DNA of 5,457 nucleotides from Candidatus Methylomirabilota bacterium (GTDB lineage Bacteria > Methylomirabilota > Methylomirabilia > Methylomirabilales > CSP1-5), in NCBI GenBank assembly GCA_022615475.1, contig JAKEGQ010000173.1:1-5457 (forward strand), written 5' to 3'. A program made the translations under genes and the position numbers. The notes below the pieces were generated by a model that was not told the DNA's origin, searched no databases, and saw only the letters and a list, made by a program, of their open reading frames with translations. Below, one piece after another: positions 1-4,266 of the stretch (within the stretch, counting starts at the first letter, position 1; each line of letters begins with the position of its first letter).

Positions 1-97
1 GAGCGCCGGCCGGCGGCTTCTGCGCATGGACCGGCGCCTGGCTCGCCACCAGCATCAGCCCCAGCACCGCTGCTGCTTGCGTGCGCCAGCCGGTCAC
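1..97 (-). CDS. N-terminus of an exported protein (partial, runs off the low edge)
   Basis: Only the first 32 codons are present, so the function cannot be assigned. The start is a GTG at 97-95, chosen because a GAGGTG Shine-Dalgarno lies 5 bases upstream and the next upstream GTG in another frame meets a stop at once. The peptide reads as a Sec signal peptide: a short n-region with an Arg (TGWRTQ), a hydrophobic core AAAVLGLMLVA at residues 8-18, then a type I signal peptidase site VHA|Q with cleavage expected after residue 25. The mature part begins QKPPAGA. It starts 9 bases after the tetR stop and shares its direction, so the two are probably cotranscribed and the TetR protein probably controls it. 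In such tetR-led operons the first gene is often a TolC-type outer membrane factor or a periplasmic efflux component, but nothing seen here proves that. Confidence 0.72.
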   Translation of the reverse strand, partial: MTGWRTQAAAVLGLMLVASQAPVHAQKPPAGA

Positions 98-102
98 GTC
101 CA

Positions 103-108
103 CACCTC
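103..108 (-). promoter_or_regulatory. Ribosome-binding site of the exported-protein gene
   Basis: GAGGTG on the minus strand, 5 bases before the GTG start at 97. It overlaps two bases of the tetR TGA stop (109-107), which suggests translational coupling between tetR and the gene after it. This site is what decides the GTG start. Confidence 0.65.
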
Positions 109-685
109 AGACCGACACGAGGGCAAGAATGTGGTCATGCAGGGTCTCCATCAGGGCTTTCCATGCCCCCCGCTCGCCCAGGACCTCATCGATGACATGC
201 TCGCGGGTCGGGAAGTAGATCAGGATGGCAATCACGCTGAAGGTGGCCTGGGGGACGTTCAGGGAGCGGAAGTCCCCTCGGTCCACGCCCTCCTGGAGGA
301 CGCCCGAAATTGCCTGGAAGTTCCGACGGAAGTACTTTTGCGCGAGGACCTGTACTTCCCGCTCCCGGCGCTCCACCGCGCGGTGCAAGAGCCTGAACTC
401 GTCAGGTCTCTCCTCCACAAACCGGAGGACAGCCGCGATAATCTCAGCCATCCGATCGCGAGGCGCGCCTTCCCCGCCGGCGATCCGCTCCACCTCCTCG
501 CAGAGGGGGGCGACGGCCTCCTCGAGCAGGCCCAAGAAGAGATCCCGCTTGTTCTTGAAGTAGTAGTACAGGACGGGCTTGGTGACGCGGGCCTCGGCCA
601 CGATCTGGCGGATCGATGTCGCGTCGAACCCCCGCCGGCCGAACTCCCGCCTGGCCACCTGCGCGATCCGGGCCTTGGTCGTCAT
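107..685 (-). CDS. TetR/AcrR-family transcriptional repressor
   Basis: A 192-residue protein of normal length for the TetR family, cytoplasmic and expected to bind DNA as a dimer and release it when a ligand occupies the C-terminal domain. The N-terminal domain is plain: helix 1 with ARREFGRRGFDATS (residues 11-24), then the helix-turn-helix at about 24-43 (IRQIVAEARVTKPVLYYYF) and the typical KNKRDLF linker into the ligand domain. Residues 55-192 form the variable helical ligand domain, from which no ligand can be read. The ATG at 685 is preceded by a palindrome resembling TetR-family operators (686-703), so autoregulation is likely. It lies 96 bases beyond the housekeeping operon and behind a terminator, so it starts a separate unit. 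The exported-protein gene follows after 9 bases, which suggests control of an export or efflux operon. Family assignment is firm; target and inducer are unknown. Confidence 0.93.
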   Translation of the reverse strand: MTTKARIAQVARREFGRRGFDATSIRQIVAEARVTKPVLYYYFKNKRDLFLGLLEEAVAPLCEEVERIAGGEGAPRDRMAEIIAAVLRFVEERPDEFRLLHRAVERREREVQVLAQKYFRRNFQAISGVLQEGVDRGDFRSLNVPQATFSVIAILIYFPTREHVIDEVLGERGAWKALMETLHDHILALVSV

Positions 686-703
686 TTACCTACCGTTCGG
701 TAA
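686..703 (-). promoter_or_regulatory. Probable TetR operator at the tetR start codon
   Basis: Read on the minus strand the site is TTACCGAACGGTAGGTAA, ending directly at the ATG of tetR. It holds an inverted repeat TACCG-AA-CGGTA (691-702) nested with outer arms TTACC and GGTAA (686-690 and 699-703). TetR-family regulators often bind palindromes of this ACCG-NN-CGGT type next to their own gene. The likely ribosome-binding bases of tetR (AGGT) fall inside it, so bound repressor would block the very start of the unit. The palindrome is seen; the binding protein is inferred from position. Confidence 0.7.
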
Positions 704-714
704 GATTCGGCCCC

Positions 715-740
715 AAAAAGAAACCCTCAGCCTCGAGGGT
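715..740 (-). terminator. Rho-independent terminator of the housekeeping operon
   Basis: On the minus strand a perfect 6-bp stem ACCCTC / GAGGGT (740-735 and 728-723) closes a 6-base loop GAGGCT and is followed at once by the T-rich run TTTCTTTTT ending at 715. It lies about 40 bases after the zinc-ribbon gene stop and before tetR, so it ends the ffh to zinc-ribbon transcript and separates it from the tetR unit. The + strand side has no T run, so it should work in one direction only. Confidence 0.85.
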
Positions 741-746
741 CTATCG

Positions 747-775
747 AGAGTACCACAGGGGGAGGTCGCCGTCAA
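747..775 (-). promoter_or_regulatory. Weak candidate sigma70-type promoter
   Basis: TTGACG (775-770) and TACTCT (752-747) are separated by 17 bases, and TGG directly before the -10 gives an extended -10 look. The -35 matches consensus at 5 of 6 positions, the -10 at only 3 of 6. It points toward tetR, but a transcript starting near 740 would enter the terminator hairpin at once. It may be a chance match, or tetR may have a different promoter nearer its start, which I could not recognise. Confidence 0.22.
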
Positions 776-781
776 CTGCCC

Positions 782-967
782 CTACCGCGCCTTCTTCTTC
801 ACCACCCGCTTCTCACTGATCTCGACCTGGTCGCCGCATTCGGGGCAGGTGTAGTTCCCCTTCTTGCTCTTCGGCGGATCCACCCCTCGGCTCCTACAGG
901 CGTGACACGTGTACGCAATGATCCGGTCTTTCTCCTCCGCCGCCTCTCCGGCACCCGTCGGTTTCAT
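782..967 (-). CDS. Small zinc-ribbon protein, unassigned (61 aa)
   Basis: I do not recognise this gene. It encodes a 61-residue protein with two CxxC pairs, CHAC at residues 21-24 and CPEC at 41-44, spaced by 16 residues. Each sits after an aromatic-Thr (YTCHAC, YTCPEC), the usual layout of a four-Cys zinc ribbon. The N-terminus is Gly/Ala/Glu-rich and the C-terminus very basic (KRVVKKKAR), which suits nucleic-acid or ribosome contact, though that is inference. The ATG at 967 is chosen because it overlaps the yraN stop as ATGA and follows a GGGGGG stretch by 4 bases. An in-frame GTG at 979 lies within that same purine run and would add four residues. It is the last gene of the operon, 41 bases before the terminator. 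The Cys pairs and the tight coupling argue that it is real. Confidence 0.8.
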   Translation of the reverse strand: MKPTGAGEAAEEKDRIIAYTCHACRSRGVDPPKSKKGNYTCPECGDQVEISEKRVVKKKAR

Positions 968-1350
968 GCGTCCCCCCACTGCCGCCCGGTCCCCTGGACC
1001 GCATTCCGGATCAGCTCGACCCGCGCCTCGGTCCCCTGCCCCGGAAACTCGACGGCCACCACATCCACGCGACAGGGACCCCGGAAGCGGCGCTCTCTCA
1101 TATACGCCTCGGCGACCCGCAGGATCTGCCGCTGCTTCCTCGCATGCACCGCCTCCGCGGGTGTCCCGAAACGAGTGGAGCGTCTCGTCTTCACCTCGAC
1201 GAAGACGAGGATGTCCCCGTCCTCTACAATGAGATCAATTTCCCCTAACGGACAGTTGAAGTTTTCCTCCACGATGCGGAACCCGAGGCCCTTCAGGAAC
1301 CGGCGGGCCACCGCCTCACCCTCGAGCCCGACCGCCCGCCGATCTAGCAT
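964..1350 (-). CDS. yraN: YraN family protein (UPF0102), nuclease-fold
   Basis: A 128-residue protein, near the usual length of the family. The family has a PD-(D/E)xK (Holliday-junction-resolvase-like) fold, but its biological role is not established. Visible family features are the N-terminal G-x-x-GE-x-x-A stretch (GLEGEAVARRFL, residues 8-19), the acidic motif GEIDLI (36-41) and FVEVKTR (50-56), with Asp39, Glu52 and Lys54 as the expected active-site residues, followed by the conserved region AVHARKQRQI at 68-77. The ATG at 1350 follows GGGGAGG by 5 bases; the open frame extends further upstream but that part overlaps rnhB and shows no family similarity. It overlaps the end of rnhB by 7 bases and its own stop overlaps the next ATG by 4, so coupling both ways is likely. 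The rnhB-yraN pairing is common in bacteria. Confidence 0.93.
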   Translation of the reverse strand: MLDRRAVGLEGEAVARRFLKGLGFRIVEENFNCPLGEIDLIVEDGDILVFVEVKTRRSTRFGTPAEAVHARKQRQILRVAEAYMRERRFRGPCRVDVVAVEFPGQGTEARVELIRNAVQGTGRQWGDA

Positions 1351-1973
1351 GGCTGCCTCCCCGCCGCCACCAAGGGGAGCGGGATCTGCCGGACCGGCAT
1401 GAAGGTCCGCCGATGGATGGGGCTCATCCCGTGCTCTGCGATCGCGCGAAGATGCCCCGCCGTGCCGTATCCCTTGTGCCGATCGAAGCCGTAGACCGGA
1501 TACGTCCGGTGATAGTCCCTCATCATCCGGTCTCGGGTCACCTTGGCCACGATGGAGGCGGCACCGACAGACGGACACCGGAGATCCCCTCGGGGAACGG
1601 GAAAGACGGTCGGTGCAACTTGGGGAATGCTCAGCCCGTCGACGACGATCCCATCGGGGGCTACCCCGAGTTCCGCCACGGCCTGCTCCATAGCCAGGAG
1701 CGTCGCCTGGAGAATATTCCGCAGCTCAATGATGGGGACCTCCACGACCCCTACCGCCACCGCCAGGGCCTCGTCTACGATGCGCCGGTAGAGCCGTTCG
1801 CGCCTCTCTGCGCTGAGCCGCTTCGAGTCGGTCACGCCGGGAATCGGTCGGCCATCCCTCAGAATGACCGCCGCCGCCACCACCGGCCCGGCCAGCGCCC
1901 CTCGCCCCGCCTCATCCACGCCTGCGAGCTGGTGAAACCCCCTTCGGCGGATCCTCCCCTCGATTCCCCTCAT
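1344..1973 (-). CDS. rnhB: Ribonuclease HII
   Basis: RNase HII cuts the RNA strand of RNA:DNA hybrids and starts removal of single ribonucleotides built into DNA. The 209-residue protein is close to the family length (E. coli 198). The first motif GVDEAGRGALAGP (residues 18-30) gives catalytic Asp20 and Glu21 and the Gly-Arg-Gly that senses the 2'-OH. Further catalytic acids are Asp112 in VVDG and Asp130 in RGDLRCPS, by comparison with E. coli D16, E17, D108 and D126. DSKRLS (49-54), ASIVAKVTRD (139-148) and the C-terminal HKGYGTAGHL (166-175) are also typical. The ATG at 1973 is the only usual start before the first motif; its purine-rich leader GGGCGGGGAGGG runs right up to the ATG. It begins 21 bases after rplS. 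All catalytic residues are present. Confidence 0.97.
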   Translation of the reverse strand: MRGIEGRIRRRGFHQLAGVDEAGRGALAGPVVAAAVILRDGRPIPGVTDSKRLSAERRERLYRRIVDEALAVAVGVVEVPIIELRNILQATLLAMEQAVAELGVAPDGIVVDGLSIPQVAPTVFPVPRGDLRCPSVGAASIVAKVTRDRMMRDYHRTYPVYGFDRHKGYGTAGHLRAIAEHGMSPIHRRTFMPVRQIPLPLVAAGRQPC

Positions 1974-1994
1974 CCCTCCCCGCCCTTCGACCCC

Positions 1995-2354
1995 CTAGGT
2001 GTCTGCTCTCGTCTCGCGAATGCGCGCCGCCTTCCCTCGCCGTCCTCGCAAATAATAGAGCTTCGCCCGGCGCACACGGCCAGTCCGCACGCGCTCGATC
2101 CGCTCGATCACGGGAGAGTGAAGGGGAAAGGTGCGTTCCACCCCGACTCCGTAGCTGACCTTCCGGACCGTAAACGTCGACCCGATGCCCGCCGCCCGTC
2201 GCCGAAGCACGATCCCCTCGAACGCCTGAAGCCGCTCCTTTTCTCCCTCCTTCACCTTGACGGAGACCCGAACAGTATCGCCGGGCCTGAACGGGGGGAG
2301 ATCGGACCGCAAGGACGGGGCCTCAACCGATTTTATATGTCTATCGATGTTCAT
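1995..2354 (-). CDS. rplS: 50S ribosomal protein L19
   Basis: L19 sits at the 30S-50S interface of the ribosome. The 119-residue product matches the family length (E. coli 115). Hallmarks are FRPGDTVRVSVKVKEGEKERLQ at residues 22-43 with the core F-R-P-G-D-T-V-R-V, then AFEGIVLRRR, the FTVRKVSYGVGVER region and HSPVIERIERVRTGRVRRAKLYYLR. The family's typical FPLHSP reads intact. The ATG at 2354 lies inside the last codons of trmD (14-base overlap) and follows GGGAGAGG at 2364-2357, a usable Shine-Dalgarno. The open frame continues further upstream, but those residues overlap trmD and do not look like L19. As an abundant ribosomal protein in the same mRNA as scarce enzymes, it probably relies on its own initiation signal as well as coupling. 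Confidence 0.97.
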   Translation of the reverse strand: MNIDRHIKSVEAPSLRSDLPPFRPGDTVRVSVKVKEGEKERLQAFEGIVLRRRAAGIGSTFTVRKVSYGVGVERTFPLHSPVIERIERVRTGRVRRAKLYYLRGRRGKAARIRETRADT

Positions 2355-3108
2355 GACCTCTCCCTGTGTTGGACATTTCGCCTTCCTCCTTGGTCCGGAT
2401 CTCAGACAGGAGTCCTTGATCCTCGACGGAAAGGATCGCCCGGTCCAAGAGATCCGGGCGACGCCGCAGTGTCCGGTGTAACGCCTCCTTCCGCCGCCAA
2501 CGCCGAATCTGTTTATGATCCCCCGAGAGCAGCACTTCGGGAACCCGCAGCTCCCGATACACGGGAGGTCGGGTATATTGAGGATGGTCGAGCAGGCCGC
2601 CGGCAAAGGAATCCTGCCCAGCCGAGTCCTCATCCCCGAGCACCCCGGGGATCAGTCGGACGGTCGCATCGATCAGCACCAGGGCCGGCAGCTCGCCGCC
2701 GCTCACCACGTAGTCGCCGATGGAGACCTCGCGATCTGCCAAGGTCCGAACCCGTTCATCAAAACCCTCGTACCGCCCACAGAGGAAGATGAGGTGCCTC
2801 ATTTCCGCCAGCCGGCAGGCCATGGCGTGATTGAATCGCTCCCCCTGAGGGGTGAGGAGGAGCACCTGGCTCTCATCCTGTCGCAGGGCATCCACGGCTT
2901 CAAAGAAAGGCTCCGGCTTGAGCACCATCCCCGCCCCGCCCCCGTACGGGACGTCATCCACCACCCGATGCCGGTCGTGGGTCCAATCCCTCAGGTCATG
3001 AACCCGAATCTCTACCAGATGCTTTTCCTGGGCCCGCCGTAGGATGCTCTGGTCGAGGGGGCCCGCAAACATCCCGGGAAAGATCGTTACGATATCATAC
3101 CGTCTCAG
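2341..3108 (-). CDS. trmD: tRNA (guanine-N1)-methyltransferase TrmD, CTG start proposed
   Basis: TrmD uses S-adenosylmethionine to make m1G37 next to the anticodon, which prevents +1 frameshifting. It is a dimeric trefoil-knot SPOUT enzyme. The first ATG in frame (3072) would give 243 residues and lose the conserved first strand. Upstream in the same frame the sequence reads RRYDIVTIFPG just before MFAGPLDQS, exactly the family N-terminus (E. coli MWIGIISLFPEMF), and the only near-start codon before a TAG at 3126-3124 is CTG at 3108. Starting there gives 255 residues, the E. coli length. Other motifs, numbered from CTG: DDVPYGGGAGM (51-61), LTPQGER, CGRYEGFDER (110-119), SIGDYVVSGGELPA (129-142), with likely catalytic Arg151 and Asp166 in DSFAGGLLDHPQYTRP. 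It overlaps rimM and rplS by 14 bases each. The identity is certain; the start is inferred. Confidence 0.93.
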   Translation of the reverse strand: MRRYDIVTIFPGMFAGPLDQSILRRAQEKHLVEIRVHDLRDWTHDRHRVVDDVPYGGGAGMVLKPEPFFEAVDALRQDESQVLLLTPQGERFNHAMACRLAEMRHLIFLCGRYEGFDERVRTLADREVSIGDYVVSGGELPALVLIDATVRLIPGVLGDEDSAGQDSFAGGLLDHPQYTRPPVYRELRVPEVLLSGDHKQIRRWRRKEALHRTLRRRPDLLDRAILSVEDQGLLSEIRTKEEGEMSNTGRGHEHR

Positions 3109-3619
3109 CGTCCACCAACCCTTCTATCGGCCGAACGACCATCACGCGCCTCGGTAAATCAATTTGCAGGATGAACGCCCGGACGGCGGGCAGGAGCCAC
3201 TCCCCGGTATCCCGCCGAACCACATACAGGTCGTGAGCAGCCGATGGCCAGATGTCCACGATCTCGCCGAGCCTCTCCCCCGCCTCCGTCTGGACCGTGA
3301 GGCCGAGGATGTCGTGATGATAATATGTCGCCTCCGGCAGCGCCGGGGCCGCCGTCCGCGGAATGCAGATCTCGAAGCCCCGCACCGCCTCGGCCGCCGT
3401 CCGACTGTCGATACCCTGGAAGGTGGCCGCCAGCAGATGCCTGAGAGGCCGGACCGCTGTCAGGCGCACCTCCGAACTACTCCGCGGTCCTCGGAGCACG
3501 ACCAACTTCCCTGGGGAAAAGACCGCACGGGACTCGGCGTGGACCTGCACCCTCACCGCCCCACGAAGCCCCCAGGGTCCGAGTACCCGTCCCAGCACCA
3601 ATAACTCTTGAGACGTCAC
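3095..3619 (-). CDS. rimM: 16S rRNA processing / 30S maturation factor RimM
   Basis: RimM helps 30S head assembly and 16S processing in the cytoplasm and binds S19. The 174 residues match the family. The N-terminal RimM barrel begins with GRVLGPWGLRGAVRV (residues 10-24), the family's G-x-(I/V)-x-x-x-x-G-L-R-G motif. The linker RGFEICIPR (80-88) leads to the PRC-barrel domain with YYHHDILGLTV (99-109), GERLGEIVDIW and GEWLLPAVRAFI (139-150). AHDLYVV stands where many members have a Gly-Asn-Asp. The GTG at 3619 lies 3 bases after the KH gene stop, with only a weak AGTAGG before it, so coupling to the upstream gene probably drives its translation. Its own stop lies inside the predicted trmD start region. 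A low-strength start suits an assembly factor made in smaller amounts than the ribosomal proteins of the operon. Confidence 0.96.
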   Translation of the reverse strand: MTSQELLVLGRVLGPWGLRGAVRVQVHAESRAVFSPGKLVVLRGPRSSSEVRLTAVRPLRHLLAATFQGIDSRTAAEAVRGFEICIPRTAAPALPEATYYHHDILGLTVQTEAGERLGEIVDIWPSAAHDLYVVRRDTGEWLLPAVRAFILQIDLPRRVMVVRPIEGLVDAETV

Positions 3620-3622
3620 AAC

Positions 3623-3856
3623 CTACTCGACGATCTCAAGCACCGCCCGTCGCCGAGACTTGGCCGCCGTCGCGTGAAGCAGCGTGCGCATCGCCCTGGC
3701 GGTCCGTCCCTGCTTCCCGATCACCCGCCCCAAATCCGATTGGGCCACCTTGAGTCTGAGCATTGTGGTCTTCTCGTCCTCGACCGCCTCCACGACCACC
3801 GCATCGGGGTTGTCCACCAACGCCTTCGCGACATACTCCACCAGTTCCTTCAACAC
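3623..3856 (-). CDS. khpA: KH-domain RNA-binding protein (KhpA/YlqC type)
   Basis: A 77-residue protein made of a single KH domain, the usual size for KhpA (YlqC). In bacteria where it has been studied, KhpA binds RNA, commonly pairs with KhpB/Jag, and influences cell-division and small-RNA networks. The GxxG RNA-binding loop is GKQG at residues 47-50 within LGRVIGKQGRTARAMRTLL, and the N-terminus LKELVEYVAKALVDNPD is typical. The GTG at 3856 is the first possible start after an in-frame TAA upstream and follows a strong GGGGAGG (3868-3862) by 5 bases. It sits between rpsP and rimM, its usual place in many bacteria. Whether this one partners with a KhpB cannot be told from the window. Confidence 0.94.
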   Translation of the reverse strand: MLKELVEYVAKALVDNPDAVVVEAVEDEKTTMLRLKVAQSDLGRVIGKQGRTARAMRTLLHATAAKSRRRAVLEIVE

Positions 3857-3885
3857 GTCCGCCTCCCCAGTGCCGTCGCGGCCCG

Positions 3886-3903
3886 TCCCAGGAAACCCTG
3901 AGA
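3886..3903 (-). other. Hairpin in the rpsP-khpA intergenic gap
   Basis: The 93-base gap between rpsP and the KH gene is the longest inside the operon. On the minus strand it contains TCTCAGG-GTTT-CCTGGGA, a 7-bp stem with one G-T wobble and a 4-base loop. No T run follows, so it is not an intrinsic terminator. It could be an RNA-processing or 3'-end stabilising element after rpsP, or chance. No reading frame with a start codon and ribosome-binding site is evident in the gap. Confidence 0.35.
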
Positions 3904-3949
3904 GAGGTGGCCCTTACCCCCCAACCTCCGATCAATGAGCCGCTCGACG

Positions 3950-4231
3950 TCAAGCGCTTTTCCGAGCTTTCCTGAGGCCGGCAAACCGCTCCAAAACCCC
4001 GGCGGTCGAAAGGAGCTCACGCACCGTCGCCGTCGGCCGCGCACCCTTCTGAAGCCAGGAGAGGGCCTTCTCCTCATCAAGGGTCAGTGCTGCGGACTTC
4101 TGGAGAGGATTGTAGACCCCGATGCTCTCGATGACGCGGCCATCTCGGGGGGTGCGAACGTCCGCCACCACAATCCGAAAGATGGGCCGCTTGTTGGTTC
4201 CGATCCGCTTCAACCTAAGCCGTACAGCCAT
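3950..4231 (-). CDS. rpsP: 30S ribosomal protein S16
   Basis: S16 binds 16S rRNA early in 30S assembly. The 93-residue product opens with the family signature MAVRLRLKRIGTNKRPIFRI (residues 1-20; S16 normally begins M-V-x-I-R-L-x-R-x-G-x-x-x-x-P-F/Y), followed by VVADVRTPRDGRVIESIGVYNP (21-42), the conserved D-R-x-G-R-x-I-E-x-x-G-x-Y-x-P region with a Thr-Pro insertion style variant, and the EEKALSWLQKGARPTATV helix (53-70). The ATG at 4231 has the best Shine-Dalgarno of the window, GGGAGGTG at 4244-4237, 5 bases from the start, consistent with high expression. It lies 35 bases after ffh. S16 and RimM act in the same assembly process and their genes travel together. Confidence 0.97.
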   Translation of the reverse strand: MAVRLRLKRIGTNKRPIFRIVVADVRTPRDGRVIESIGVYNPLQKSAALTLDEEKALSWLQKGARPTATVRELLSTAGVLERFAGLRKARKSA

Positions 4232-4266
4232 CTGACCACCTCCCTTCCCAGCCTATGAATCCGACT

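Noticed and set aside
26..703. Open frame of 225 codons on the + strand opposite tetR
   Set aside because: Low-complexity, no recognisable domain, and it runs through the tetR operator and gene on the other strand.
968..979. GTG at 979 as start of the zinc-ribbon gene
   Set aside because: It lies within the purine run that serves as the ribosome-binding site for the ATG at 967, and ATG overlaps the yraN stop in the usual coupled way.
1351..1578. Upstream extension of the yraN frame inside rnhB
   Set aside because: The extra residues have no YraN similarity and lie over conserved RNase HII codons; the ATG at 1350 has a good ribosome-binding site.
2355..2633. Upstream extension of the rplS frame inside trmD
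   Set aside because: The added residues do not resemble L19 and overlap conserved TrmD codons; ATG at 2354 has GGGAGAGG before it.
1413..2792. Long open frame on the + strand (459 codons)
   Set aside because: It lies opposite rnhB, rplS and trmD, all firmly identified. Its product is rich in Pro, Arg and His with no domain, as expected for the reverse side of GC-rich genes.
3636..3953. Gly/Arg-rich open frame on the minus strand spanning the rpsP-khpA gap
   Set aside because: It is out of frame with the KH gene over most of its length and has no domain; the KH gene with its strong ribosome-binding site explains the region.
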